Assembly: GCA_900299555.1 (NCBI GenBank) | Contig: OODV01000111.1 | Location: 1 to 33,217 of the forward strand | Length of the DNA stretch: 33,217 nucleotides | Origin: an uncultured Endozoicomonas sp. | GTDB lineage: Bacteria > Pseudomonadota > Gammaproteobacteria > Pseudomonadales > Endozoicomonadaceae | Direction: 5' to 3' | In this document: positions 22,049 to 30,894 of the stretch, one piece after another | How the letters are laid out: each line of letters opens with the position of its first letter | Numbering within the stretch: position 1 is the stretch's first letter | Notes under the pieces: model-generated | Seen by the model: the letters and a program-made list of their open reading frames with translations, nothing else | What the model was told of the DNA's origin: nothing | Database searches by the model: none | Translations under genes and position numbers: made by a program

Positions 22049-23158
22049 TCAAGCTGGATAAACGCCACCGAGCACACGAAAGCCAGATGCTCCGGTAACC
22101 GCAGGCAGGTTGCCGGGTCGCTTAGATATATTTTGTCTGGCAAGCCACGCAAAGGCGATAGCTTCAACCCACTGAGGGTCAACACCCAGCTTGGAAGTTG
22201 ATTCCAACCGTCTACTGGCCACCTCTTCTTTTAGCATTGCCATCAGAGTCTTGTTATTGGCGCCACCACCACAGGCAAAAACTTCATCAGTTTCTGGAGC
22301 ATGCTGCTGCATGGCATCTGCAATACAACGAGCCGTTAAACGACAAAGAGTTGCCTGTATGGTTGTCGGGGATAATCCACGAAACCCTTCAAGCATTGAG
22401 CTCAGCCAGGCAGGGTTGAACAGTTCCCGACCGGTACTCTTGGGAGCTGCCAGCCGAAAAAATGGTTCGCTTAACATGGTTTCCAACAGAATTGGGTCAT
22501 GAGGTTCCTGGGAAGCATGAAAGCCATCTTTATCGAAAGGCTGATGCCATTGCTGCTGACACCAATAGTCCATTAACAGATTACCAGGACCGGTATCAAA
22601 GCCAGTTACAGAGGCTTGTCCACTATTACCTGCCGGCAAGATAGAAATATTACTGATTCCACCAATATTGACGACCACCCGGTGGGAAGTTTCACTGGTA
22701 AAAACGGCATGGTGAAAGGCGGGTACCAGAGGCGCTCCCTGACCACCGACTGCCATGTCCCGACGCCTGAAATCAGCAACAACGGTAATGCCGGTTTGTT
22801 CTGCCAGTATATTGGGATCACCAACCTGAAGGGTATAGCCCAGCTCTGGTATATGCCTAATGGTCTGACCATGACTGCCAATGGCACAGATCTGTTTTGC
22901 AGTCAGCCCTCCTTTTTCCAGAAGTGACTTGACGGTTTCAGCGGCAATATGAGCAATTGCCGGATCAACTTCAGCCATTAAACGAATTTCATCATTGCCT
23001 GGCTGGCAAAGCTGCTGAATGTTTTCCTTCAGTTTTAACGGCCACTCTGTGGTATGGCTGGTAATGAGAATCGGGTGATTGCCATCAAAGCGAACGGCAG
23101 CAGCATCCATAGCATCCAGGCTGGTACCTGACATAAGACCTATATAGATATCCGACAT
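22049..23158 (-). CDS. anmK: Anhydro-N-acetylmuramic acid kinase
   Basis: A 369-residue sugar kinase of peptidoglycan recycling that opens the 1,6-anhydro ring and phosphorylates to MurNAc-6-phosphate. The phosphate loop YIGLMSGTSLDAMDAA, the GSHGQTIRH motif and the GFDTGPGNLLMDYW segment are all intact, as is the ASK-type VFACGGGANN motif. The ATG has AAGGGTG upstream. It lies 144 bases after the M23 peptidase gene on the same strand, linking recycling with wall hydrolysis. Length and motifs are normal. Confidence 0.96.
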   Translation of the reverse strand: MSDIYIGLMSGTSLDAMDAAAVRFDGNHPILITSHTTEWPLKLKENIQQLCQPGNDEIRLMAEVDPAIAHIAAETVKSLLEKGGLTAKQICAIGSHGQTIRHIPELGYTLQVGDPNILAEQTGITVVADFRRRDMAVGGQGAPLVPAFHHAVFTSETSHRVVVNIGGISNISILPAGNSGQASVTGFDTGPGNLLMDYWCQQQWHQPFDKDGFHASQEPHDPILLETMLSEPFFRLAAPKSTGRELFNPAWLSSMLEGFRGLSPTTIQATLCRLTARCIADAMQQHAPETDEVFACGGGANNKTLMAMLKEEVASRRLESTSKLGVDPQWVEAIAFAWLARQNISKRPGNLPAVTGASGFRVLGGVYPA

Positions 23159-23302
23159 GGTTCACCCTTGGAAGGAACGTTTGAGTGGTCGTTATTGTTA
23201 ATCACAAAGGAGCTGAGACACAAAGAAACATTGATCATTACTCTGTATCTCTGTGCCTCCTATGCCCTATGGCTATTGTGACTGACTAATTATTACGACT
23301 GA

Positions 23303-24748
23303 TTACTGTGTGGCCAGCAGTGTATCGCTTTGCTTTTCAAGCCTGGCAATCATCAGCTCTGACCTTTTTTTGAAGTTAGCCATTTCTTTTTTGGCAATGG
23401 GCGCTGCATCAGGGAGCTTCACAGTCATCGGGTTTCTATGGACGCCATTGACACGGAACTCATAATGCAGGTGGGGGCCGGTTGCCCAGCCTGTTTTGCC
23501 CACGTAAGCAATGATTTGCCCCTGACGAACTCTCTGACCTTTTTTAAGCCCAGTCAGCTTATTAGCATGAGCATAAACAGTGACAATGTTGTTGGGGTGC
23601 TCAATGAATACCACATTACCATAGCCGTTTTGCCAGCCAGAAAACTGAACACGGCCATCACCAGCGGCTTTTATGGGGGTGTTCATGGGAGCCGCATAGT
23701 CCACTGCCCGATGGGGACGCTTTGTCTTGAAGATTGGGTGAAGTCGGTCAGGGTTGTAACGGGAGCTGATACGGGTAAAGTCGACCGGAGTACGGAGAAA
23801 GGCTTTTTTCATGCTCTTTCCATCCGGCGTATAGTAATCAGTATCCCCCTGACTATCGGTGTAACGAATCGCTGTAAAGGTTTGTCCCTGGTTGGTAAAA
23901 CTGGCTACCAGAATGTCGCCATCACCCAGTTTTTCTCCTTCCAGATACTTTTCTTCGTAAAGTACATTGAAGGAATCACCACTGCGAATATCCTGAACGA
24001 AATCGATATCCCAGCCAAAAATACCGGCCAGCTCCATGGTGAGGTTTTGAGAGAGGCCTGCTTTCTGGCTGGCCAGAAAGAGCGAGCTTTCAATAGTGCC
24101 GCTGGCGTATGTTGGACGAATTTCCGGTGACAGAGTAACCAGCTCTGCCAGATAGCCATCATCTGCTTTGGTAAAGAAGATACTTTCGAGCTTGGACTTC
24201 TCGTAGCGTAACTGGGTAAGAGTGCCTTCCTGATTAATCCGGAACTCCAGAGACTCGCCCGGGCGTATACGAGCGAGAGTGTCGCCATACTTGGGAGTAC
24301 TGGCAACCTGGTAAACAACACTGGCACTGAGCCCTTGAGTATTAAATAACGCCGATAAGTTATCGCCGGATTTAATGGTGATGTTATGCCACTTGCCAAG
24401 TTGTTGCTCCAGGTCGTAAGCGGTCTTTGCCAGTGCTTTGGCTTCTGCTTCCTGTTCCAGTTCTTTAATGGATGCTTCTGCTTTATCTGCAATCTGCCTG
24501 CTGATAAATGGTTCAGGCTGGGAAGTTGTGATACTGCTGGTCAACTCAGGAGCTGATTCCTGGGGCTGGAGAGCATCGATAGTCATCGGAATTTCGTTGC
24601 GTTTGGCTTCTACGTCGCCAGAGGGCAGAAGAGCCATCACTCCCATGATGCTGGCAGCGATGGTAGTTGCCAGCAGCAAATGTCGCTTGGGAAACTGTTT
24701 CAGGCGCTGGTTGATTCGTGTTGCGCCTCTAGGGATGGCTTTATTCAT
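23303..24748 (-). CDS. M23-family peptidoglycan endopeptidase (MepM-like)
   Basis: About 481 residues. A basic N-terminus and a membrane/signal segment (about residues 23-43, ending LLPSGDVEAKR) place it in the periplasm. An OapA/LysM-like domain follows (WHNITIKSGDNLSALFN). The C-terminal LytM/M23 domain has the zinc ligands in HRAVDYAAP and HLHYEF, plus GKTGWATGPH, so it should be catalytically active on peptide crosslinks. The frame extends 23 codons up to an ATG at 24817, but the ATG at 24748 gives an N-terminus like pseudomonad homologues; neither has a strong ribosome site. It is divergent from tyrS, with the Pro/Gln-rich gene between, and upstream of anmK. Confidence 0.9.
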   Translation of the reverse strand: MNKAIPRGATRINQRLKQFPKRHLLLATTIAASIMGVMALLPSGDVEAKRNEIPMTIDALQPQESAPELTSSITTSQPEPFISRQIADKAEASIKELEQEAEAKALAKTAYDLEQQLGKWHNITIKSGDNLSALFNTQGLSASVVYQVASTPKYGDTLARIRPGESLEFRINQEGTLTQLRYEKSKLESIFFTKADDGYLAELVTLSPEIRPTYASGTIESSLFLASQKAGLSQNLTMELAGIFGWDIDFVQDIRSGDSFNVLYEEKYLEGEKLGDGDILVASFTNQGQTFTAIRYTDSQGDTDYYTPDGKSMKKAFLRTPVDFTRISSRYNPDRLHPIFKTKRPHRAVDYAAPMNTPIKAAGDGRVQFSGWQNGYGNVVFIEHPNNIVTVYAHANKLTGLKKGQRVRQGQIIAYVGKTGWATGPHLHYEFRVNGVHRNPMTVKLPDAAPIAKKEMANFKKRSELMIARLEKQSDTLLATQ

Positions 24749-24989
24749 TAAGGTTGTTAACGCTGTCTGCAATGTGCTGATAAGTAAATTATAACGGTAA
24801 AAAACACCGTAAGTCATATCTGTCAGAAAAGGTACGTCAATACAGCGTCAATTATTATTTTTTCTGATAAGTGTTTTTATTATTACGAATTATTTTAAGT
24901 TCTTGCCACGCTAGGCAAGTGGGGTTGAGAAAACGCTTAAAGAAAGGTGGCGAACAACAATAGGCAGAGATTGTTGTTCATTGCCTGGG

Positions 24990-26105
24990 TCAAGACACAA
25001 CATAAGGTACTAAACTAGATACGTTCTGATTTACGCTGTTCCAGAGAGGGTTGGTGCCTTCAGGAGTTGACTGGGTGCTTATGACAGGTTGTGTGTTGAG
25101 AGATGATTGATAGACGGTGGGCTGGTGAGTTGCTGGTTTAACTTGAGGCGCGGGATTTTGTTGATAATGCTGGCTCATTATTGAAGCTGCGGCTGTGACT
25201 GGTTGATGGGGCACTTGAGATAAGGAGTGTGGGGCTATGAGATTGGCTTGAGCAGGAGGAGCAGTTGATTCTTGTGGTTGCTGAGAAGTAAGGGGTGTTT
25301 GTTGTAATGAGGCTTGTTGAGAGCTTTGAGTTGTATGGTTTTGTCCAACTGTCAAAGCTTCCGTGGCTGGATTGGAAGATTGGGCGTATAGACCAGACTC
25401 GGGTTGCTGATTGGCTGCGCTATCTTGAGACGTTGCAGGCAGGGTGGGCATTTGTTCTGACTCGTTTGATAATGTGTCGAATACTGTATATGGCTTTACT
25501 CCAAAAATGCGTGGGATGTTAATAACCAGACCCAATGGGCCTAAAAAAAAATAGGGCGTGAGAAAAGCGCAAGCCATACCACCAATGGTTCCAAGTATTT
25601 TAATAGACTCTGGTACAGAGTTGAGGGCCTCTGTTGCATCCACTCTTATGTATTCTTCCAGAGGCATTTTTCCTGAAACAACAGTATCTGCTGCCTGACC
25701 AATTGTCTGATTTTGTCCTGTCTGGTTCTGTCCTGCTTGGCTCTGCACTGTTAAGGTTTGAACAGGCTGTACTGTTCGATTGTTCAAACTCTCGTTTTCA
25801 TGGCAATGTCTAAGTAGCCCTTTAATTGCGCCTAAAACCAAAGCTCCAAGTTTTATTGCATATATTGAGACCGTTCTGCCAAAAAGGTAGAGAGTCTCAG
25901 TAACGGTGGCCAGCCCTCTGCATACAACATTGACAGCATCAGAAGCAGAAAAATTTGAGGAGACATCTTGAGTGGGAGTCGTTGAGATCGGCCCTTGATG
26001 AGATAGTGTAGATACTTGAGGTGTTGCAGGTTGTTGAGTATGTACTTGCGGGTATGCGGCAGAATAAACAGTTTGTGGAGATGAAGGCTGTAGCTGAGGA
26101 CCCAC
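24990..26105 (-). CDS. Pro/Gln/Thr/Ser-rich protein with central hydrophobic segments, unknown function
   Basis: A 371-residue protein I do not recognise. The ends (about residues 1-50 and 215-371) are low-complexity, rich in Gln, Pro, Thr, Ser and Ala, with no Cys there. The middle holds a long apolar region near 58-95 (GLATVTETLYLFGRTVSIYA) and a two-lobed hydrophobic hairpin near 168-202 (KILGTIGGMACAFL, then FFLGPLGLVINIP). There is no N-terminal signal peptide. This layout recalls type III-secreted inclusion-membrane-type proteins, but no homology is claimed. The start is a GTG with AAAGGAGA six bases upstream, good support for a real gene. It sits between the M23 gene and tyrS, a place where Pseudomonas has no such gene, so it is probably an accessory insertion. 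Confidence 0.7.
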   Translation of the reverse strand: MGPQLQPSSPQTVYSAAYPQVHTQQPATPQVSTLSHQGPISTTPTQDVSSNFSASDAVNVVCRGLATVTETLYLFGRTVSIYAIKLGALVLGAIKGLLRHCHENESLNNRTVQPVQTLTVQSQAGQNQTGQNQTIGQAADTVVSGKMPLEEYIRVDATEALNSVPESIKILGTIGGMACAFLTPYFFLGPLGLVINIPRIFGVKPYTVFDTLSNESEQMPTLPATSQDSAANQQPESGLYAQSSNPATEALTVGQNHTTQSSQQASLQQTPLTSQQPQESTAPPAQANLIAPHSLSQVPHQPVTAAASIMSQHYQQNPAPQVKPATHQPTVYQSSLNTQPVISTQSTPEGTNPLWNSVNQNVSSLVPYVVS

Positions 26106-26505
26106 AGATTTCTCCTTTCTATTTTGATGAAGTCAGTAAGGTGATGATTTAGAGGAAATATGAAACAGCGCTTGGTCGCACAGGTCCGGCTAGAAACTTT
26201 AATCGGCCGACGTGTCAGAAACTCGCAAGCTCTTTGGACTGGTTCGACAGTTGGGGGTTAACGTTAGTTCCAATCGTTTGAGGTAAAGGCTTGGTAAGGT
26301 AAATATACTGAAATTTACTTTATTTAGAGTTCAGGCATTTGTTCCAGCCGCATTTTGTTGTATTTTGAGCGGCTTGATTTTTTATTAGATAGTCTGCGAC
26401 CCCATCTTCAGGGGTTGGTCAATATCTTCTTGATTTGGTGTGAGAGCCTCTGGCATCCACCGCGGTATTCCGGTTGAATCATCGAATCGTCGCAGGAAAA
26501 GGTAA

Positions 26506-27813
26506 ATGTTCGATAGTCAAAACCCGTTGCTGAAAGATCTTCAGGCCCGCCAGCTCATCGCGCAGACGACTGCCGTCGAGGAACTGGACGCTCATTTGAG
26601 CGAACAGCCTCGGGTGCTCTATTGTGGCTTTGACCCCACTGCAGACAGCCTGCACCTTGGCCACCTGGTTCCGTTGCTGGTTCTCAAACGCTTCCAGGAA
26701 GCTGGTCACAAACCGATTGCTCTGGTGGGCGGAGCCACTGGCCTGATTGGCGACCCAAGTTTCAAAGCTGCTGAGCGTCAATTGAATACTCCTGACGTAG
26801 TAGCTGGCTGGGTTGAAAAGATCAAAGGGCAGGTGAGCCAGTTCATAGACTTCGATTGTGGAGAAAACTCGGCTGTTGTCGCGAATAACCTGGACTGGAC
26901 CGGTAACCTGAATGTTCTCGATTTCCTGAGAGATATTGGCAAACACTTCTCTGTGAATGCCATGATTAACAAGGAGTCTGTTCAGCAGCGGTTGAATCGT
27001 GAAGGTGCGGGTATCTCCTTTACCGAGTTCTCTTATGCCTTGCTGCAAGGCATGGATTTTGCGGAGCTGAATCGTCGTTATGATTGTACTCTGCAGATTG
27101 GTGGTAGTGATCAGTGGGGCAATATTGTCGGCGGTATTGATCTGGCCCGTCGTCAGAATAAATCCCGTGCATTTGGTTTAACGGTACCTCTGATCACCAA
27201 GTCTGATGGTACCAAGTTTGGTAAGACAGAGGGTGGTGCGGTATGGCTGGATTCCAGAAAAACCTCCCAGTATGCATTTTATCAATTCTGGATGAACACC
27301 GCTGATGCGGATGTTTATCGTTTCTTGAGCTTCTTTACTTTTCTGAGCATGGAAGAGATTGATGCTATTGAGAAAGCAGATGCCGAGCGTCAGGGCCGGC
27401 CAGAGGCGCAAAAGATTCTTGCTCGTGAAGCGACTCGTCTGGTGCATGGTGAAGAGGGGCTGCAGGCCGCCGAGCGCATTACAGAGGCACTGTTCTCTGG
27501 CGATATTACCAAGCTTTCTGAGACTGATATGGAACAGCTGAAGCAGGATGGTCTGCCAAGTGCAACCATTGAACGGTCTGTACTGGAAGGTCAGGCCATG
27601 ACTCAACTTTTTGCTGAAGTCGGAATGGTGAAGTCTGGCAAGCAGGTTAAAGATGCGCTGGGTAATAGCGCGGTGTTCTTTAATGGGGAAGCTCGTGGTG
27701 CAGCGGATAACATGAATCTGCCTGAATGCTTTGCTGCTGATAAAGCCATGTATGGTCGATTCTTTCTGGTGAAGCTGGGTAAGAAGAATCACTTCCTGTT
27801 TGAAGTGGTTTGA
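26506..27813 (+). CDS. tyrS: Tyrosyl-tRNA synthetase
   Basis: A 435-residue class I synthetase attaching tyrosine to its tRNA. The HIGH-type motif is HLGH at 50-53 and the KMSKS-type loop is KFGKT at 237-241. The tyrosine-binding segment [15 protein letters not shown] and the GGSDQWGNI motif are present. A C-terminal S4-like RNA-binding domain ([18 protein letters not shown]) is intact. KFGKT places it with the standard bacterial TyrS (E. coli type). AGGAAAAGG precedes the ATG. The 400 bases upstream (26106-26505) hold its promoter region but no gene; I could not fix a -35/-10 pair with confidence. Confidence 0.97.
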   Translation: MFDSQNPLLKDLQARQLIAQTTAVEELDAHLSEQPRVLYCGFDPTADSLHLGHLVPLLVLKRFQEAGHKPIALVGGATGLIGDPSFKAAERQLNTPDVVAGWVEKIKGQVSQFIDFDCGENSAVVANNLDWTGNLNVLDFLRDIGKHFSVNAMINKESVQQRLNREGAGISFTEFSYALLQGMDFAELNRRYDCTLQIGGSDQWGNIVGGIDLARRQNKSRAFGLTVPLITKSDGTKFGKTEGGAVWLDSRKTSQYAFYQFWMNTADADVYRFLSFFTFLSMEEIDAIEKADAERQGRPEAQKILAREATRLVHGEEGLQAAERITEALFSGDITKLSETDMEQLKQDGLPSATIERSVLEGQAMTQLFAEVGMVKSGKQVKDALGNSAVFFNGEARGAADNMNLPECFAADKAMYGRFFLVKLGKKNHFLFEVV

Positions 27814-27845
27814 TCGAACCTTTGATTGATTGCTGAAAGCTCATA

Positions 27846-27872
27846 GTCATCGGGCAGTCCTGTCCCGGTGAC
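27846..27872. terminator. Hairpin between convergent tyrS and AMMECR1 genes
   Basis: GTCATCGGG pairs with CCCGGTGAC (one G-T pair) around a nine-base loop, followed on the plus strand by TTAATTGAATTATT. It lies 33 bases after the tyrS stop and 13 before the AMMECR1 stop, so it can serve both transcripts. Confidence 0.55.
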
Positions 27873-27884
27873 TTAATTGAATTA

Positions 27885-28466
27885 TTACCCCCTCCTTTCT
27901 TCAAACTTAACACACTGATAGCGGAAGCACTCCATATCTTCAGGCCAGGAGCCGGGAGCCATGCCTGCTTTATTCTTCAAGTGAGCCAGAAACTGCCTTG
28001 GGTTAGGCAGCTGTTTCCATACCTGAGGCAAGAACGTTGCAGAGTATTGAGGGTTTCGGATTAATAACCCATCAGTACCAGGGCGCAGCTGTTTAAGTAG
28101 ATCCCTTTCGTCAGAAATTTCCATTTGCTGCTGAGGGCTCAGTATGGATATTTCCACCTTTATTTCAGTTAACTCATTTTCCGTAACGGGCGGAAACCGT
28201 GGGTCACGAAATGCGCTGGCGAAGGCATTGTGGATTACGTCATCCAGCAGAGTCCGGTGAGCCTGGGTTGAGCCAATGCAGCCCCGAAGAACGCCCCGCT
28301 TTTGAAGAGTGACAAAGCTGGCAGCTTCTTGCAGGAAAAAATCGGGTTGGTCTTCCTTTTCTTGTATTTGCTCTGGTGGCAGGCCCCGTGTACACCCCTC
28401 ACTGATCGTCTTGCGGGCAAGGCGCAGTAATTCTCTTTTCTGGTTTTCTGTGGGTTCGATTTGCAC
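27885..28466 (-). CDS. amrA: AmmeMemoRadiSam system protein A (AMMECR1 domain)
   Basis: A 193-residue cytosolic protein consisting of one AMMECR1 domain, the family named for a human protein linked to Alport syndrome with elliptocytosis. The invariant hexapeptide region is KRGVLRGCIGSTQA, with the conserved cysteine. FRDPRFPPVTENEL, VEISILSPQQQ and the C-terminal TFLPQVWKQL are also typical. The reaction is not known to me. The start is a GTG with AGGA nine bases upstream. It lies about 150 bases downstream of the Memo-family gene on the same strand and completes the three-part system with the radical SAM gene at 29564-30664. Confidence 0.93.
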   Translation of the reverse strand: MQIEPTENQKRELLRLARKTISEGCTRGLPPEQIQEKEDQPDFFLQEAASFVTLQKRGVLRGCIGSTQAHRTLLDDVIHNAFASAFRDPRFPPVTENELTEIKVEISILSPQQQMEISDERDLLKQLRPGTDGLLIRNPQYSATFLPQVWKQLPNPRQFLAHLKNKAGMAPGSWPEDMECFRYQCVKFEERRG

Positions 28467-28618
28467 TGTAGAAATTCCTGTTTTCCTTCATTAGAAGCAT
28501 GGACTGCCCCTTTCTGATTTTTATCGTCACCCAACAACGCCTCTGAATAACGGCTTTTCTATCTATAGCGGTTGAGAGCCTGCTGCAGGCTGTCTCTGAA
28601 GACTTTGCTTAATAATCT

Positions 28619-29398
28619 TTACTGAATAACAAAGGCGCCATAGCTCACCACTCGATTTTTATCGCCAGCTGTATCTCCAGAGTTGCGAACATCCAGGGTA
28701 ATGACATCCATTCCCCGACGCTGAGCAACCTTCAACATGCCATTAAGAGGATAGCAGCCGCAGGCTTGTCCACCGGTTAAATTGCTACTGAGCTGCTCTA
28801 TCTGTTTTACAGTCTGGTGATCCCGGTAACAGGCCTCTTCGTAATTGTGATAATGACTGAGATCGGAGCTGATGATGATCAGGGTTTCTTCTCCCCCCCA
28901 GAGGTGTTCGATAACTTCGGCTACAGCCAGAGGGCTGGCGTCACCAACAACAATGGGGATCAATTTGAAGTCATCCAGACAGGTTTGAAGAAATGGACAT
29001 TGAACTTCAAGGCTGTGTTCATAAGCATGGGCCTTGTTGAGTATTTGCATCTGGCTGAAGGCTTTAATTTCCTCCATGGCTTCTGTGTCCAGTGGAATGG
29101 TGCCCAGCGGGGTTGAGAAAGCTTCACAGGCTGGAAGGGCCATACCTTCTAATGGAACTCTGTGAGAAGGTCCCAGAAGCACAACTCGCCGGATGTTCTT
29201 TTTCATGGAATCCAGCAATCGATAGGCACTTGCGGCTACAGGGCCTGAGTAAATAAAGCCCGCATGTGGGACTATCAGCGCTTTGGGTGAGAAATCTCTG
29301 GATTTTGCATCGCTGACGAGTTCTTTGACAATGTGATGCAGCGCGCTGGATGAGTCGGGATAAAACGTCCCGGCAACGGCGGGTTGGCGAATAATCAT
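28619..29398 (-). CDS. amrB: AmmeMemoRadiSam system protein B (Memo family)
   Basis: About 259 residues, Memo-like fold related to class III extradiol dioxygenases. The residues matching the metal ligands of human MEMO1 are present: His in VPHAGFIYSGPVA, His in LLGPSHRVPLEG, and Cys in QACGCYPLNGML. The SSDLSHYHNY stretch is a further family hallmark. The frame continues 13 codons up to 29437, but the ATG at 29398 has GGGGGAG nine bases upstream and begins MIIRQPAVAGTFYP, the family's usual start. Its biochemical role here is unknown; metal-dependent oxidation is possible from the fold. It is divergently arranged from the radical SAM gene. Confidence 0.94.
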   Translation of the reverse strand: MIIRQPAVAGTFYPDSSSALHHIVKELVSDAKSRDFSPKALIVPHAGFIYSGPVAASAYRLLDSMKKNIRRVVLLGPSHRVPLEGMALPACEAFSTPLGTIPLDTEAMEEIKAFSQMQILNKAHAYEHSLEVQCPFLQTCLDDFKLIPIVVGDASPLAVAEVIEHLWGGEETLIIISSDLSHYHNYEEACYRDHQTVKQIEQLSSNLTGGQACGCYPLNGMLKVAQRRGMDVITLDVRNSGDTAGDKNRVVSYGAFVIQ

Positions 29399-29493
29399 TA
29401 TGGGTTCTCCCCCGAGAGTGGCTGGACCTGCCTGCACATTTAAGCGAAATGAACCCCTCTCTTTTTCTATCGCTCAATAAATACTGGTAGGTC

Positions 29494-29505
29494 CTATAAT
29501 TATAG
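29494..29505. promoter_or_regulatory. Palindromic TATAAT in the divergent amrB/amrS promoter region
   Basis: CTATAATTATAG is a perfect 12-base palindrome containing TATAAT on each strand, between the divergent Memo and radical SAM genes. It could serve as a -10 in both directions, tying expression of the two arms. I found no good -35 at standard spacing on either strand. Confidence 0.35.
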
Positions 29506-29563
29506 TCCTGCTTCTTAATCTCAGGATGATGATCAGGCAACGAACCTGATCCGGAGAGGGAAC

Positions 29564-30664
29564 ATGCTTAGGGAAAAAACACCCGGCGGGAATGTACCGA
29601 CAAACTATTGGCACACGCTTGATGATGGACGTATTCAGTGTGACCTATGTCCCAGGACTTGTAAGCTCAGGGAAGGTCAACAGGGTCTCTGTTTTGTCCG
29701 AGCCTGTGAAGGTGGGGAAATAGTTCTCACCAGTTATGGACGCTCCAGTGGTTTTTGTATTGATCCGATTGAGAAGAAGCCACTGAATCACTTTCTTCCG
29801 GGTACCCCCATTCTTTCCTTTGGTACTGCAGGTTGTAATCTTGCCTGTAAGTTTTGTCAGAACTGGGATATGAGCAAATCCAGGGAGATGGATACCCTGG
29901 CAGCCCGGGCCATGCCTGAACATCTGGCCGCTGCTGCGGAGCAGACGGGCTGCCGCTCTCTGGCGTATACCTATAATGACCCGATCATTTTTATGGAATA
30001 TGCCATTGATGTTGCCCAGGCTGCAGCGGAGAAGGGAATTAAATCAGTGGCGGTTTCAGCAGGGTATATTTGTGATCAGCCAAGAGAAGAATTCTTCCGC
30101 TCTATGGATGCAGCCAATATTGATCTGAAAGCATTCAGTGAAAATTTTTATCGGAAGATCTGCGGGGGAGCTCTGCAGCCAGTTTTGGAAACGCTGAAGT
30201 ATTTAAAGCATGAAACCTCTGTCTGGTTTGAAATTACGACTCTGCTTATTCCTGGTGAAAATGATTCTGACCATGAACTGAACGATATGTGTCAGTGGAT
30301 AGTTGAGCATTTGGGAACTGATGTCCCCATTCACTTCACCGCATTTCATCCCGACTGGAAAATGAGAGATCATCCCAGTACTCCCGCCGTTACGCTTACC
30401 AGAGCCAGACAAATCGCGCTTAATCACGGTATTCGTTACGCCTACACTGGTAATGTCCATGACTCGGATGGTGGCAGCACACGTTGTCATCAATGCAATA
30501 GCATGCTGATTGAGCGGGACTGGTATGTTCTGGGTGAATGGGGCGTTAGCGCTTCTGAAGGCAGTGGCAGCTGTCAGAATTGCGGAGCTGTTCTCGCCGG
30601 TGTTTTTGAAGAGCAGCCGGGAGTCTGGGGGAGTCGCCGGGTTCCCGTTAAGATTCTGACCTGA
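29564..30664 (+). CDS. amrS: AmmeMemoRadiSam system radical SAM enzyme
   Basis: A 366-residue radical SAM protein. The cluster motif is C91-x3-C95-x2-C98 in GCNLACKFCQNWDMS, which binds the 4Fe-4S centre that cleaves SAM. The protein is bracketed by further cysteines: C26, C29, C33, C43 and C48 near the N-terminus (CDLCPRTC, GLCFVRAC) and a CxxC pair set near the C-terminus (CHQC, CQNCG), suggesting additional metal or cluster sites. It resembles pyruvate formate-lyase-activating-type enzymes and carries the family hallmarks YTYNDPIIFMEYA and HFTAFHPDWKM. The target is unknown. It is divergent from the Memo and AMMECR1 genes. Confidence 0.95.
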   Translation: MLREKTPGGNVPTNYWHTLDDGRIQCDLCPRTCKLREGQQGLCFVRACEGGEIVLTSYGRSSGFCIDPIEKKPLNHFLPGTPILSFGTAGCNLACKFCQNWDMSKSREMDTLAARAMPEHLAAAAEQTGCRSLAYTYNDPIIFMEYAIDVAQAAAEKGIKSVAVSAGYICDQPREEFFRSMDAANIDLKAFSENFYRKICGGALQPVLETLKYLKHETSVWFEITTLLIPGENDSDHELNDMCQWIVEHLGTDVPIHFTAFHPDWKMRDHPSTPAVTLTRARQIALNHGIRYAYTGNVHDSDGGSTRCHQCNSMLIERDWYVLGEWGVSASEGSGSCQNCGAVLAGVFEEQPGVWGSRRVPVKILT

Positions 30665-30666
30665 AA

Positions 30667-30745
30667 TTTCCAGACAACACCTGTTCTGATTTGTTGTGCT
30701 AATTTATCTGATGAATGTCGTTCATAAAGAATGAACACTCCCTAA
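30667..30745 (-). pseudogene. Decayed remnant of an autotransporter C-terminus
   Basis: Read on the minus strand, this stretch gives YERHSSDKLAQQIRTGVVWK then F, matching YNARHSSHILSQQISADIVWRF at the end of the autotransporter gene at 32961. At DNA level 30670-30725 aligns without gaps to 32970-33025 (about 46 of 56 bases by hand count, offset exactly 2300). A stop lies a few codons upstream and the terminal stop codon is lost at the overlap with the amrS end, so only the final beta strand survives. Confidence 0.7.
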
Positions 30746-30894
30746 GTAAACTTTGTTTTTTACTATTTAAGCTGATGGTGGTGAAAGTGACGTAGCCTTG
30801 CATTGTTCCATCCTTAAATCCCAGTGAATCTGTTGTCTCGTACCTTCAGAACCCAATAGACATTAACTTCCCCTCTATTCCTGAGCATTGCCCC

